Assembly (NCBI GenBank): GCA_023053545.1
Contig: JAKZAN010000001.1
Span: forward strand, 6,778,565 to 6,842,564
Origin: Lepidurus packardi
Lineage: Eukaryota > Arthropoda > Branchiopoda > Notostraca > Triopsidae
Direction: 5' to 3'
Length of the DNA stretch: 64,000 bases
Positions 26,950 to 38,741 of the stretch are shown in pieces. Position numbers and translations under genes: made by a program. The notes under the pieces are model-generated. The model did not search any database and had not been told where the DNA came from. It worked only from the letters and a program-made list of their open reading frames with translations. Each line of letters opens with the position of its first letter. The stretch's first letter is position 1.

Positions 26950-29900
26950 ATGACTACGGGATTTAAAGATACTACGGACATTGCAAGCTATCTTGTGAAT
27001 AAGTTGTCGTGGCGAGGAAAGTAAGTTCATGGGAAGAAAAGTGGGTTAAGTGTTCATTGTTCTAATTTGTTGTCGTTTGGTCAGGTATGCCAGAATATTC
27101 TCCATTGGGGATTCCGGACTGGCGACATACAATCCTAACAGTATTGTCGTCACCAACCAGTGGCTTTATTGCGACGTGTTGAATATCACCAAAGTAGAAC
27201 GGAACAATGGCGAATTTACCATTCTTGTCAGAAAGGGCAAGAAACCTGAAACCATGAAGTTTTGTTCAGAACATCGCGATAGCCTCTTGACAGACGCTCT
27301 GAGAGCCAAACTCAGCGCAGATGGCCGAAAAGGCGTCTTGGTAATTCATTCAATTTTTAGTTTCTTTTCCTTTTTTTATAATTTCTCCTTATCTTAAAAT
27401 AGCGTTACAACGGCTATAAGCATCATTGGTCGGGAACCAGGCTGCCTGTTATCTTAGAGGTGACTCCGTACTCGTTAGATCAAGTGGAACCTACCACAGG
27501 CCAAGTCCTGGCTTCTTACAGTTACAAAGATATGGAAGGCCTGGCCGAGATCCAAGAGCACCAAGCTTTCGCAGTTATGACAGGCTCTTTCAGTCGTAAA
27601 GTAAATTGCTTTTGTAGCTCTTTTTATCACGTTTCATCTTATTTCATCTTTAATTTATGTTTCTTTTAGCACATTTTCTTGTGCGATCGCTGGAAAGAGC
27701 TGCTAGAGAAAATCGTTTACCAAGCTGGTAATTTCATGGGCGTAGAAGTCAAATACTGGCCCAAAATAGCCTCGTTGGAAGACACCATTCAGTATCGGTT
27801 AGGCAAATTCAGGTATAAATCGTCTGCTTTATTATATCGTAATATCATTCAATGTTAATTCAGTGGCGATGAGCATGTGACGTCCTTGGCGGAGTTCGCT
27901 GTCCATAAATCTGGCGTACGACAGCCAGATGCTGTAAAACGAATGCTCTGCCTATCAGAAACTTGTTTATTGGAACGAGACCTGGACACCTATACAGCAG
28001 TGACGTTAAAACCTCTCTCCGACGTCCATGTAGTCGTCCGCAGCACTGAAGATGACCAAAGTTTCGCCCTGCAGATGACGGATGGTTCTATTTTAAAATA
28101 TAAAGCTGCTGACAGGTACATTTCCGTTAAAGGTTTTAAAAAAACTTCACTTTGAAATATATATTTCCAGAGATTGCCTTTTGGCGACGTTACTGGACGC
28201 AGTAAGAGCCTCTGGCAATCGAGATGTTCACGTCAGATCGTCTTTCTTGGACCGTGGCTTGCGGATGAGTCCCTGGTCCAGTTTAACTGAACCTGAAGTA
28301 TATTTCAAATTTGTTTGTACCAAAAAATTGCCTTAACGTTTGGTTTTATTTTTATTTTTCATAGGTAGAATCTATGCACCTAAAGTTCTTGCATCAACCG
28401 CCCCCGGGAATGCGATACAGTGAATCTATCAAAAGATTCAATGCCAATATCAACTTTAGTGGTCTTTTACACGCTGCCAGTCAAGATGTAACACTTGGGC
28501 ATTATATTAACTTTTTGGATTAACTAGATTGTACTTAGGGGTTTTTCGCGGATAACAAGGACAAACTGATCCAGAATTGCTTGATGTCATTAGTACAACG
28601 CGAGGATGAAGAAGAAGACGAGGCTGAGGAGCAATTTCATGCATTAAGACGATTAGTAGCTTCCAAGGTCGGATTTGGCTCTTTTACCAATTTGCCTGGA
28701 TTCCGAGAAAAATTTGGCTTGAAAGTAGTTCGTGTTTTGAAAGAGGGAACTACTGCTGCTAGTAGTGCAGCATTGGATTGCTTGTGTGCGCTTATGGAGC
28801 CCATGCACGAAGACTATGATCTACGCCAAGAACAGCTCAACAAAGCATCGCTCTTATCCACGCCCAGATTCCTGGATGGGGTTTTAGACATGTGGGCTGA
28901 TCATGTGGTAAAGTTACACAATTTGTCTTCTTTTTCTTCTCGTAGACTATAGTATTTAATTGGGTTTGTTTTTGTACTCAGGTTCGCGGAACAGGGGCAT
29001 TGGTAGTCCATTCTGTGTTGGATTTCCTCACGTTTGCCTTATGTGCACCCTACAGTGAAACTACGGATGGCAGTCACTTCGACGCGCTCTTGGAACGCGT
29101 TTCAAACAGGGGCAAGGAGTTGTTTCACCTGCTACAGCATCCTTCGTTGTCTATTGTCAAAGGAACGGGCTTGATCATGAAAGCGTTGATCCAAGAAGGC
29201 GACGCCAAGGTCTGCCAACGCATGCAAGCCCTCGCACTTGAGCAAGCGGCCTTACCTCAGCATTTACACGATGCATTGTACTGCGGAGGCACTGGAAATG
29301 TGCCTAGTGATCGCCCAATGGCTTTACAAGGGAGGACCTTGGTCCGCAGGCAGCTTTCACGAAGATTGCTAGCCTTGTGGATCACGAATAACGAAGAAGC
29401 CCAGCAACTCATGGCAAGGATGCTGGTAAATTAAATTTCCAATCCGAGTTTGGTAATGGAAATAATATCTGTTTCGCTTTTAGCCTGTAGGATTATTGGC
29501 GTTTTTGTCTTCCGAAGAAAAAGTGCCAGCCGAAGTAGACGGTATGTATAACCGCGATAATTTGAAATTAGCAGTGGACCACGCCCAGAAAAACCGGAAA
29601 AACGCGCAATGGGTAGCCGTAGAGAAGCAACTGAAAGTAGTGGAGAAATATGTGGCTCAACACGTGGAAGTAAGGGATTGAATAGGCCGTCAACAGGCGA
29701 GGCCTAGGATGGCATTTACTTTTTTTAAAAAAGGACTTGAATGAAGGAGATGAATAATTTAAGAGTTTTTTTTTAGAAAGCTTTGGAGCATTGGAGAGCC
29801 AAAAGTGGATCGCAAAGAAGCCAACGGGAAGAAAAGTTGAGAGAAAGGCCGATTGTCCTGCGTAGGCGCAGAGAGCAGTTGAAAACAAACGCGAATTGGG

Positions 29901-32900
29901 ATTTGCTGTTCTATAAGTTCCAACAAGACCATAATTTGCCTGATCTCATTTGGAATGCAAAGGTAACTACTAATTGAATAAGAAAATTTAAAATAAGTAT
30001 TAAAAATCCGTGTTAATTTATTTATTTTTGGGATAGACGAGGGAAGAATTACGAGAAGTCTTGGAAACTGAATTAAGGGCGTTTCATCAGGATTGCGATT
30101 TGGCTGGCGGCGAAATTATTGCCTGGAATTATGCGGAATTTGAAGTGAAATACCCATCTTTGGCAGAAGAAGTCAAAGTGGGTGATTATTTTTTGCGGTT
30201 GCTGCTGGAACAAGGTCATGTAACTGACAAGCAGGATTTGGCAAAAATTGCCATCCAAAAACCGTAATTTTGATCAAGTTTTGCAAGAAAAATGTCATAA
30301 TTATTAGGTTTTGTGACGTAGGTTGGATTTTTTTAACGAGTTGTACCACCGTTTTCTGTTAGCTAGTAAGCCTTCGCTTAAGATTTTGTGCTTACAAGCC
30401 ATGACACTGGTTTACAGCTTCCATTTCAAGGAAATTGGACTTTTTGCAGACACCAAAGCAATCGTTGCTATGCTAAACCGAGTAAGTTTCCTTTTATCAC
30501 CGCATGTTATCCTTTCAATATGAAAGAAGTTCTAATTGATTTGATTGTGTAGACGTTTGATTCGGCTGAACGCGATTGGTTAGTTAGGTTCATTAGCAAA
30601 CTCGTGCTGCACCCTGACAATGCCAAAGAATTAGTCCAAGCCCAAGGAATTCCCATTTTGGTAGATTTGCTAACTTTAGCTCATCTTCACGTCAGAAGGT
30701 AAGATTCTTCAGTGAAATCTGTTAAAAATGGTTTTAAAACATTATTAAAATTGCTTGGAATTATAAAATGTTAAAAAAAATGGTTAAAAAATTGTTCAAA
30801 AGTGTTCATTTCAAGGCTTATCTAATGAGTTTCCCCTTGTTCCAGAGCCGTACTGGCAACGCAAAGCAACGTCATTGAAGCCAGTCCCGGAATGCTCGAG
30901 TCCACTGAAAAGGAGTGGTATTATCAATCTGACCCTCAGCAGCAGAAAGGACCTATATCTTACGCTCAAGTAAAACTGATTTCCTAATCTGAAGTTAATT
31001 ATTTTTTTGTATTCGACTTTCGGAAACATTGAACGTTTTTATCCTGAATATAGTTGAAAGAGCTAAAAGCAGAAAACTTCATTACGGCACAGACCAAAGT
31101 ATGGGCAGCTGGCATGGAAGGCTGGGAATTACTGCAGAATGTGTCCCAGTTGCGGTGGAATCTCGTTAGTACCGGCCACGCCCTCTTGACTGAGACCGAC
31201 TTGGCTGTTTTGATTCTCAACATCCTTATTCAAGTCGTACACTATTATCCAACGAGGTAAAAAGGCTTTCACTTTCTTTATTTTCCTTTGGAAAACCTCT
31301 AAATCTTGATTTTCAATAAAAATAATAGGCATACATCTGGTGCTGTGATCCGTCCTTTACCAAAAGCGATCCGTTTAGTAACCGACGCAACTATACTGCC
31401 TCATATCGTCCAGCTCCTGCTGACCTTTGACCCCACGTTGGTTGAAAAAGTGTCAATCTTACTGGAGCATTGCGTGGCAGACAATCCCATTTTGCCCCGT
31501 TTGTACGCCACAGGACTATTCTTCTTCCTGCTCATGTACACGGGCTCCAATGTCTTGCCTATCGCTCGTCTTCTGGCTCTAACTCACAGCAAACAAGCTC
31601 TGCCCGTTACACAGGTGAGGAACTAATCTAATACAGAAAAATATCCGTCTTGTAAAACTAAACAAAAACATGAAAATTTTCATCAATAGAGCGGGAGCTT
31701 ACGTTGCTATTGAACTTTTTTTTTTTTTTTTTTTTTTAAAGTTTTAAAAGTTTTCATGAAGTTTATTGTGTGATTTATAAACTCAGGAAATGGGGCCAGT
31801 TCGATCAGTATTGACGCACTTGCTACCCCAAGCCATGATCTGCTTTTTGGAGCACCACGGTCCCGAAAAGTTTGCCGAGATCTACTTGGGAGAGTTTGAC
31901 ACACCAGAAGTGATCTGGGGTTCAGAAATGAGGTAAAAAGTATATTTTTTTCTGACTAGTTACTGTAATACACGAATTTTTGTTAGGAGGTTAATGATGG
32001 AGAAAATAGCTGGTCATTTGGCAGATTTTACTCCTCGTTTGCTTAGCAATAGTCGCGCATTATATCAGTACTGTCCCATGCCAGCCTTGGTGTATCCTCA
32101 GTTAGAAAGAGAACTCTTCTGTCATGCTTATTACCTACGTCACTTGTGTGACACTGTCCATTTCCCCAATTGGCCTATACGAGAACCGGTAATTGGCTTC
32201 GTTTCACGTGAAATTCTTATTCTATCCATATAACCGTCTTATTCTATAACGTATTATAACGTGTTTTAAACAGGTGAGTTTCCTAAGGACGTTACTGGAC
32301 GCCTGGAAAGCAGAAGTGGAGAAAAAACCATGCTCTCTAACTACAGAAGAAGCGTATCGCATCCTCGGTGTTGGAACGAGCAACATTGATGGATCTGCAG
32401 CCAATGGTTTAGATGACGCAACCATTCGCAAAGCTTACTTTAAACTAGCGCAGAAATATCATCCAGATAAGAATCCTGAAGGGCGGGTAAATCCAATTTG
32501 CACTAATTGATATATATTATTTTTTACATTATTATAATTTTTATCAGTAAATATGTATTTTTAATTCCAGGCCATGTTTGAAGATGTCAATCGGGCTTAC
32601 CAGTTCCTGTGCACCAGATCTATCAGATCTTCACAGGGGCCTGATCCGCAGAATATTTACTTGCTCTTGCAAGCGCAAAGCATTATTTTCCACCGGCATG
32701 GCGATGGTACATTTATAAATTTATAACATGAACTCGTATTTTGTGAAGGTAAATGTGATTCTAGAACTGGCGGCGTATAAGTACCCTGGCTATCCCATGC
32801 TAACCAGAACGTTACGTTTGGAGATCGATGATGCTAGCCTGTTTTCCAAGCCTGTCAGTCTACTGGTGGCTGCGACCCAATTGGCGTACCACACAGTGCA

Positions 32901-35900
32901 TACATCGGCCTTAAATGCGGAGGAACTGCGCCGGGAAGGCGGGTTAGAGGTAGATTCTGCATCCTAAATACTAAAAACGAACATCCAAAAAATTGTTTTG
33001 GGGGGATGTAAATAGATTCTGGCAGAAGCCTTGTCGAGGTGTGTTTCTGTGGTGGGAAAAGCTTCCAAACCAGATGATTCGTCTGTGTTGGTTTGCCTGT
33101 ACGTCGTTCAATGTATGAGCGTGGCCGCACGGTTCCCCGACTGTCGTGTGCGCCTTATTGCGATCCCATCTTTAGCCCAAGACCTCTGTCGGCTCCTCTA
33201 TTATAAAGTATGCAAGCTTTTGTTGAAAACTTCTTATTAATGAATTGCATTTAGCACTTGAACGTGTTGTGCATGTGCACAGCCTCGTCCGTGGCTGCCT
33301 TGTGCCAAGACGCCTTATTACAAGAGCAATTGTTGCGTGCAGGCGCACTATGGCACTTGCTGATCCTTTTGTTCCACTACGACTACACTTTAGAAGAAAG
33401 TGGCGTACTCAACAGTACAGAAACCAACCAACAGGTAATTATAATCAGTACTGGTTAGCATAAAAGGGCTGTTAACATGGCAATAATTACCTTAATTCGG
33501 TAATTAATGTATAAGCCATTATTTAAATAGTATTTGCTTAGCCCAGTTAGTCTTACTACTTCTAGTAATGAAGTCGTTGATAGTGGTATGAGGTCATCTA
33601 CATGCCCTCTATTGGTATGTAACCTTGAGGGCAGCTTTGCCTAGTGAGAGGTCAGTTAGGAAAGGTGAGAGAGAGGTAGTAAGAGTTGAGCGTCAACACG
33701 GTGACCATCGTTAACTTGTGAGCCACACATCCAATACACCAAGTCTTAGTACCAAATTTAAGACTAGAAGTCATACCAGATAGTGTTACTGTTATTTTTT
33801 GTTTATTTATGTAACAGCGTGAGCAAAGCTCTTGGCCGACTTGTATTGTTAGCTCTCTGGTTATTTTACATATAGTTATTTTACATAACATTATTTCATA
33901 CGGACTATAGTTATTGTTACTGTATTCGTAATTGGTATTATGTGCAGGCGGTGGCGAACCAAGTATCGATCTCCGCTCTGAAAGCCTGTGCACGATTAGC
34001 GGGATTTTTTAAAGGGGAGGAGGCGTCCTCGGCTAATCCAACAGCCCAGTCAGCATTACATGCCTTGTTAACACCTTACATCACTTCCAGGTTGAATCTT
34101 TTGACCCCTCAAGAAGTAAGTAACATTTTAATAATGAAATGGGACTTCAAAGGATATAATTTTGTAAATTTTACAACAACTTTCTTTTTAAAGATCTTGA
34201 AACTATTAACAAGTAATAGCGAAACCCCAGTGTTTGTGTGGGATAATGGGACACGAGCCCAGTTACTTGAATACGTTCAACAGCAGCGCAACAGTCACGT
34301 CCGTTCGGGCGAAAGCGATGCAGATTGGGGCGCTAGTTTCCGTTTCGAAGCCTACAGCCAAGAACTAATTGTGGGCGGCGTTTTCTTACGGCTTTATAAC
34401 GCTCAACCCAGCTTCCATATCGAGGTAATTTGAGTATTAATTGAATTGAAGTTACAATTGCTATCGAGCTAATGCATGTTAAATTGATAAATGAATGTTT
34501 GTTGTTAGAATGGGGTGAAATTCGCGGTGGATGTGCTGGAATTTATGCACCAGCAAGTGGAGAACCTACATGGACTCAGCCAAGCAGTCCAAACAATGGA
34601 CATTGCCACACAATTGGAGCAACAAAGCCAGAAATTGGGCTACGCATTACAGGCCTTTTATCATCTTTTAGTCGCTCAACCAAGTACTAAAAAAATACCT
34701 CCTGGGTTGATGAAACTAGTCTTAATTCATCTGCCATCACTTTTAGGTTGCTCCTTACAGTGTTTAGGAAGGTTCCCATGGCTGTTCCCGTTAGTAAGCC
34801 AAAACTGGGTCCCCGCGTCTTTGTCGTTACAAGTAGTGGATCGGCTTGTCCAATACGCGGAGTGTCGCACTGATATTGGAACTGCCCACGTCCTAGGGCA
34901 CTTACTACTGGCTATCCACTTTAATCCTTGTTCCCCATCTTCGGCCGCCAGTCTTCCATTAGCTCTTAACGTTTTGCACGCTCTGATGGGGCAAACAGCT
35001 TTGGTGAGAGAAGCATTGGATAAAGGCGCTGTGCTGTTTACCCTGGACGCTTTTGTCCGCTCGAACGAAGCAGCGTGGCGAATCCGGTCTGCTGAAGTCC
35101 TCGCGCGAATGACTAGCGACAAACTTCACGGTCCCAAAGTCCGTCTCCAGTTACTGCGCTTCCTACCGGCTCTTTTTGTAGATGCCATGCGTGATGTACC
35201 CGAAACTGCGCTAAGCTTAATGGACGGCCATGCGGAGAACCCTGAACTCATTTGGAACGAGGAGAAAAAGCTCAAATTGTCCCATGGATTGAAATTCCTC
35301 GCCCAAAAGTAACACCTCATTTCTCTGTTCTATGGTTATAAGCTAGTAGAGTTTAGAAGTCAGTTTTTCGGGCCAAAAAGGGCTTAGTAAAAAGTAGTAG
35401 CTTAATAAAAAAAAATTATCTTAAAATTTATCTAAAAAATTTATCTGAATAAAAAAAATTCATCTTCATCTTCACTAGCAAAATTTTCTTCAGAATTTTC
35501 ATCCGTACTTCCAATGTGTTCAAGAGAATAATTATTGTTATATATTAGAGACTAAATTCACTAAATTATTCGTCTCATTTTGAGAATGGTAGATAGCTGA
35601 TAGAGTGGACCTTAGTAAAGAGTAATAGCTTATGACCATAAAACAGAGTAAGCAGATTTTTTGATTTAAGAAAAAACTAAATTTGCGAACGATAGGCAAG
35701 AAAGAGTACTCAGAGTGAATCCTCAAGCACAGTTTGCGTGGGATGACATTGATGGCGTGGTTTTAACCTCGGGGCATGATGGAGAAGTGACAGTTTGTGG
35801 CGTTTATTTGCGCTTGTTGGTAGCAAATCCAGGTTGGGTTTTACGCAAACCGCGAGAGTTTCTTATTGCCTTAATGGACGCAACCTTAGAGGCTTTAAAT

Positions 35901-36818
35901 AAGGATCCAGTAAGATTTGAACAAGCGTCAGATTTATTCAGATTTTATTTGTGATTATTTGCGGGGTTTTTTTAGAATGGGGAAAATTGCCAGATACACG
36001 TCCAAGCGTTGGTTTCATTGCTAAAAGCGCAGCCAAGTTTCTTGGATTTGTTGCCAGCCATGGGCCATTTGCCGGCTTTACTCCGGAATTTGCAGACGAC
36101 TAATCAAACTGAAGAGAAAACGGCGTCTGTGTTAGCCATCCTGCAGCAAATTGCACGCTCTAATGCAAGTTTTTTAATCTAGTTTTGTTCCAATTTTAAA
36201 CTGGATTATTATGACAGGTGTGTGTGGAGAATTTGTCTCGACTGGAGATTATGAAGTGCTTGAATCAAGCATTAAAGATTCCGCAGTTGCAAGGACAAGT
36301 ATGCAGTCTGTTGGATGCCATAATCCAGCCTCAGGCCACGTCCTCCGTCCTAGAAGATCTGACGCAGCAAGTAAAAGCTGTTTTTGATTTTAGCTGTGGT
36401 ACTTAGGATGTTTTCTACTTCTAAAAGGCTTTACAAAGCAACCTAGTCCCAGCTCTACTCCATCTGTTAACGGATATGCACAATCCGCACGTGACATCAC
36501 AAAGCAGAGCGCATTTGGTGGCCGCCTTGAAAGCCATGGTCAAGGCCAACCAGAGTGGGAATCAAGTCAACGCCTTACTAGAGGCGTGTCCTCATTGGAG
36601 TCAGTACCAGCACCAAAACCACGCCCTTTTCTTATCCCACAACAATGGACCTGCCATTATGGGTAATTAAAACATGCATTTGCTTATGGTTTTGCCATTA
36701 TGTTTTTTTTTCTTTTTTAGGGGGGAGCACGTTGGGAGTGGCAGGGTATTTGACAGAAGGTAAAATAGCTGGCGTCCAATCCACGCTCCCTCCACCTTCT
36801 CCACATCCATTATTATGA
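26950..36818 (+). CDS. DNAJC13: DNAJC13 / RME-8, endosomal J-domain protein
   Basis: RME-8 acts on early endosomes with Hsc70 and sorting nexins in receptor recycling. About 32 exons encode roughly 2,200 residues, the family's normal size. The N-terminal PH-like repeats open with [24 protein letters not shown]-type segment ([17 protein letters not shown]) lies at about 30895-30960. The J domain is at about 32335-32490, with [25 protein letters not shown] and the required HPD. Armadillo-like helices fill the rest. The end reads [14 protein letters not shown], a short proline-rich tail, then TGA at 36816-36818. Two introns are oversized: 33435-33947 (unclassified) and 35309-35709, which holds an inverted-repeat element. 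The exon frames continue across both. Confidence 0.95.
33435..33947 (+). other. Oversized DNAJC13 intron, probable old insertion
   Basis: This intron is about 513 bp, while most others in the gene are 50-100 bp. It has mixed composition and no frame or terminal repeat I could classify. An old insertion is inferred from size only. Confidence 0.35.
35335..35646 (-). mobile_element. Short inverted-repeat transposon relic, copy 1 (DNAJC13 intron)
   Basis: The ends are CTGTTCTATGGTTATAAGCT and, inverted, AGCTTATGACCATAAAACAG. Its interior is the reverse complement of the element at 55275-55609, sharing ATGAAAATT.TGAAGAAAAT and GAAGATGAAG. The common interior reads as an acidic peptide ending (DEN.EEN.....ED), suggesting a deletion derivative of a coding DNA transposon. 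It lies wholly within an intron. Confidence 0.75.
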
Positions 36819-37631
36819 AACTGAATTCTAAGGAGAAAAGTATAGCCATTCCGTTGACTAAATTTCGTGGACTGTTAATTTCCTTGAGAATGAGCATTGC
36901 GAATGTTTTGCGAACTGTGATTCCTCAATGTGTTAATTGTTTACGTTCTGAAAACCCGATTTGAAAAAAAAGAGGCAGTGTTGTCCTAATGTCGCTTTAT
37001 TGTTCTCCTGGTTCTTTCTTAGTTTGCTCGCTAATATGAGACCGTTTTTTGCTTCGTTACAAAACCAAGCCTCTGAATTATGTTATGTAATTGTTATGGC
37101 GCGAAATGTATAAACGCGAATTAAGAAAAAAAATTCCACATGGCTTACGAACAGGGAAATACGAAAATTGGGAAATACGAAAATTACCACTTTCAAGGAC
37201 GGGAATCTGCCAATGATCCGGACTCTTTCAGGAAAATCGATGGACAGCCATCCCAACCCAGGAAGACTTTAATTACCCGCCTTAGTCTCTCTCGTAACGG
37301 TTCAAGCCATTGTTTCAGCGTTGCACCGCAACCATCAGCTCTTTTATTGTTTAATTCTTTTGGAATAGGAACTTTTAAGAGTATGAGCGATTTGACCAGG
37401 ATTCCCGTATGGGACAGTCCCGACTAGGATTTTAGGGAAAATGAAGTTTTTCGCAAAAGTGAAGCGGGAAATACGAAAACAAAGCTGCGAGAACACGAAG
37501 ATTGATTGGGTAAGTTAACTACCAAGTTTGATATGCAAATGATGGCGGCGGCGGAAAGAGACGCAAGTGAGGAAAGGGGAAAGGGAGATCGGATGAATGG
37601 TAGGAGAATGAAGGAAGTAGCAGAGGATCGT

Positions 37632-37641
37632 GTCACGTGAC
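37632..37641. promoter_or_regulatory. E-box palindrome GTCACGTGAC, site 1
   Basis: A perfect 10-bp CLEAR/USF-type palindrome, one of two spaced 71 bp apart in the putative MEP-1 promoter. Confidence 0.5.
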
Positions 37642-37702
37642 TCGCCAGTGTGGTGTGAAACAAGGAGAGAGAAAGAGAGAATAGGGGCACAGCAGAAATA
37701 AC

Positions 37703-37712
37703 GTCACGTGAC
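37703..37712. promoter_or_regulatory. E-box palindrome GTCACGTGAC, site 2
   Basis: The second perfect copy, extended to CGTCACGTGACG. A reversed CCAAT box (37730-37734) and GCCATCTTG (37797-37805, YY1-like) follow, a typical housekeeping promoter arrangement. Confidence 0.5.
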
Positions 37713-38741
37713 GCCCAGGCCTAACACCCATTGGTTGATTGAAGATGAGTTGAATGGTAGTGAGAATAAGGGAGAATGAGAGACAGAGAATCGGTCGCCA
37801 TCTTGTTCTGCAACTGCAACGCCTTTCGCACATCGGACATTACGCATGGACGTTTTTACGTGAATTACTTCGTTAGATCTCCCTTACTTTGTGAACTCTT
37901 AGTGTCTTTACTTACTATTCCAAGTTCAAGCCGTTAAGTGGGCACGGATTAATCCCGGTGAAGGCCAGTTTATTGGGGGAAACTTAATTTTCATTGTTGT
38001 GTTGGGCTGTTTTGCTGGGGATTGTGTGGTGCCTGTATAGTCCAGAGTGGCGGGAACGACGATACAGTAAAAAGGTGAGACGCCATCGTCCATTTTTCTT
38101 GACTGCCGCTAGCGGACGGTGCAAGAAATTCTTCTGGGCATTTCAAAACTTTTGGTATCCAAGAAACACTTGATTTTATTGCAGGGCAAGAGAATGTACA
38201 AGTGATTCTGGCTGCCTTATGGCTTAAAAACCTTGACCTCAATCTTGCAACTTTACTTGAGTTATCTTTGGAAGCTGAACATACTTTTTTTTCTTTCTTT
38301 CTTTCTATGGGTTTTTAAGTATATTCCATGATTCAAATTTCTTCGAGGTGGGAGAGAGCCATCTGGAAAGCGGGACATAGAATTAAAAGATTTTGAGTTT
38401 GATTTAGAACATAGACGTCAGGATGTATGAAAGTAGTTAAAGTTGACGCGAGGGTGAAGCAGAGGTATAGAGACCACTCCCAATTCACCTGAAGTCCCAA
38501 GCAAGTTAAACCAAACCGGGCCCGTTTTTATATAGACATTATACATTGCATTGAAACCGGAAATATTTGAGGCTAATGGCGATAGGGGGAAGCAGCTGCC
38601 GCGCAGCGCGGACTAAGCCACCATTTTTGACAGGTCATTGATTGCGGGCAATTAATAATTAATTGCGTCCTAAATGGAGAATTGGAAAGGATACACATAG
38701 CTCATACTCTTCCTTTCGTTTGTTTGGCTTAGTTCGGGACG

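Larger units (their letters stand above)
36819..38741. other. Upstream region and probable 5' UTR of MEP-1
   Basis: This 1.9-kb region contains two E-box palindromes, a CCAAT box and a GCCATCTTG motif (37.6-37.8 kb), suggesting transcription starts near 37.8-37.9 kb. A good donor, AAAAAG|GTGAGA at about 38073, and an acceptor, TTGGCTTAG, just before the ATG suggest a 5' UTR intron. No other gene is seen. Confidence 0.5.
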
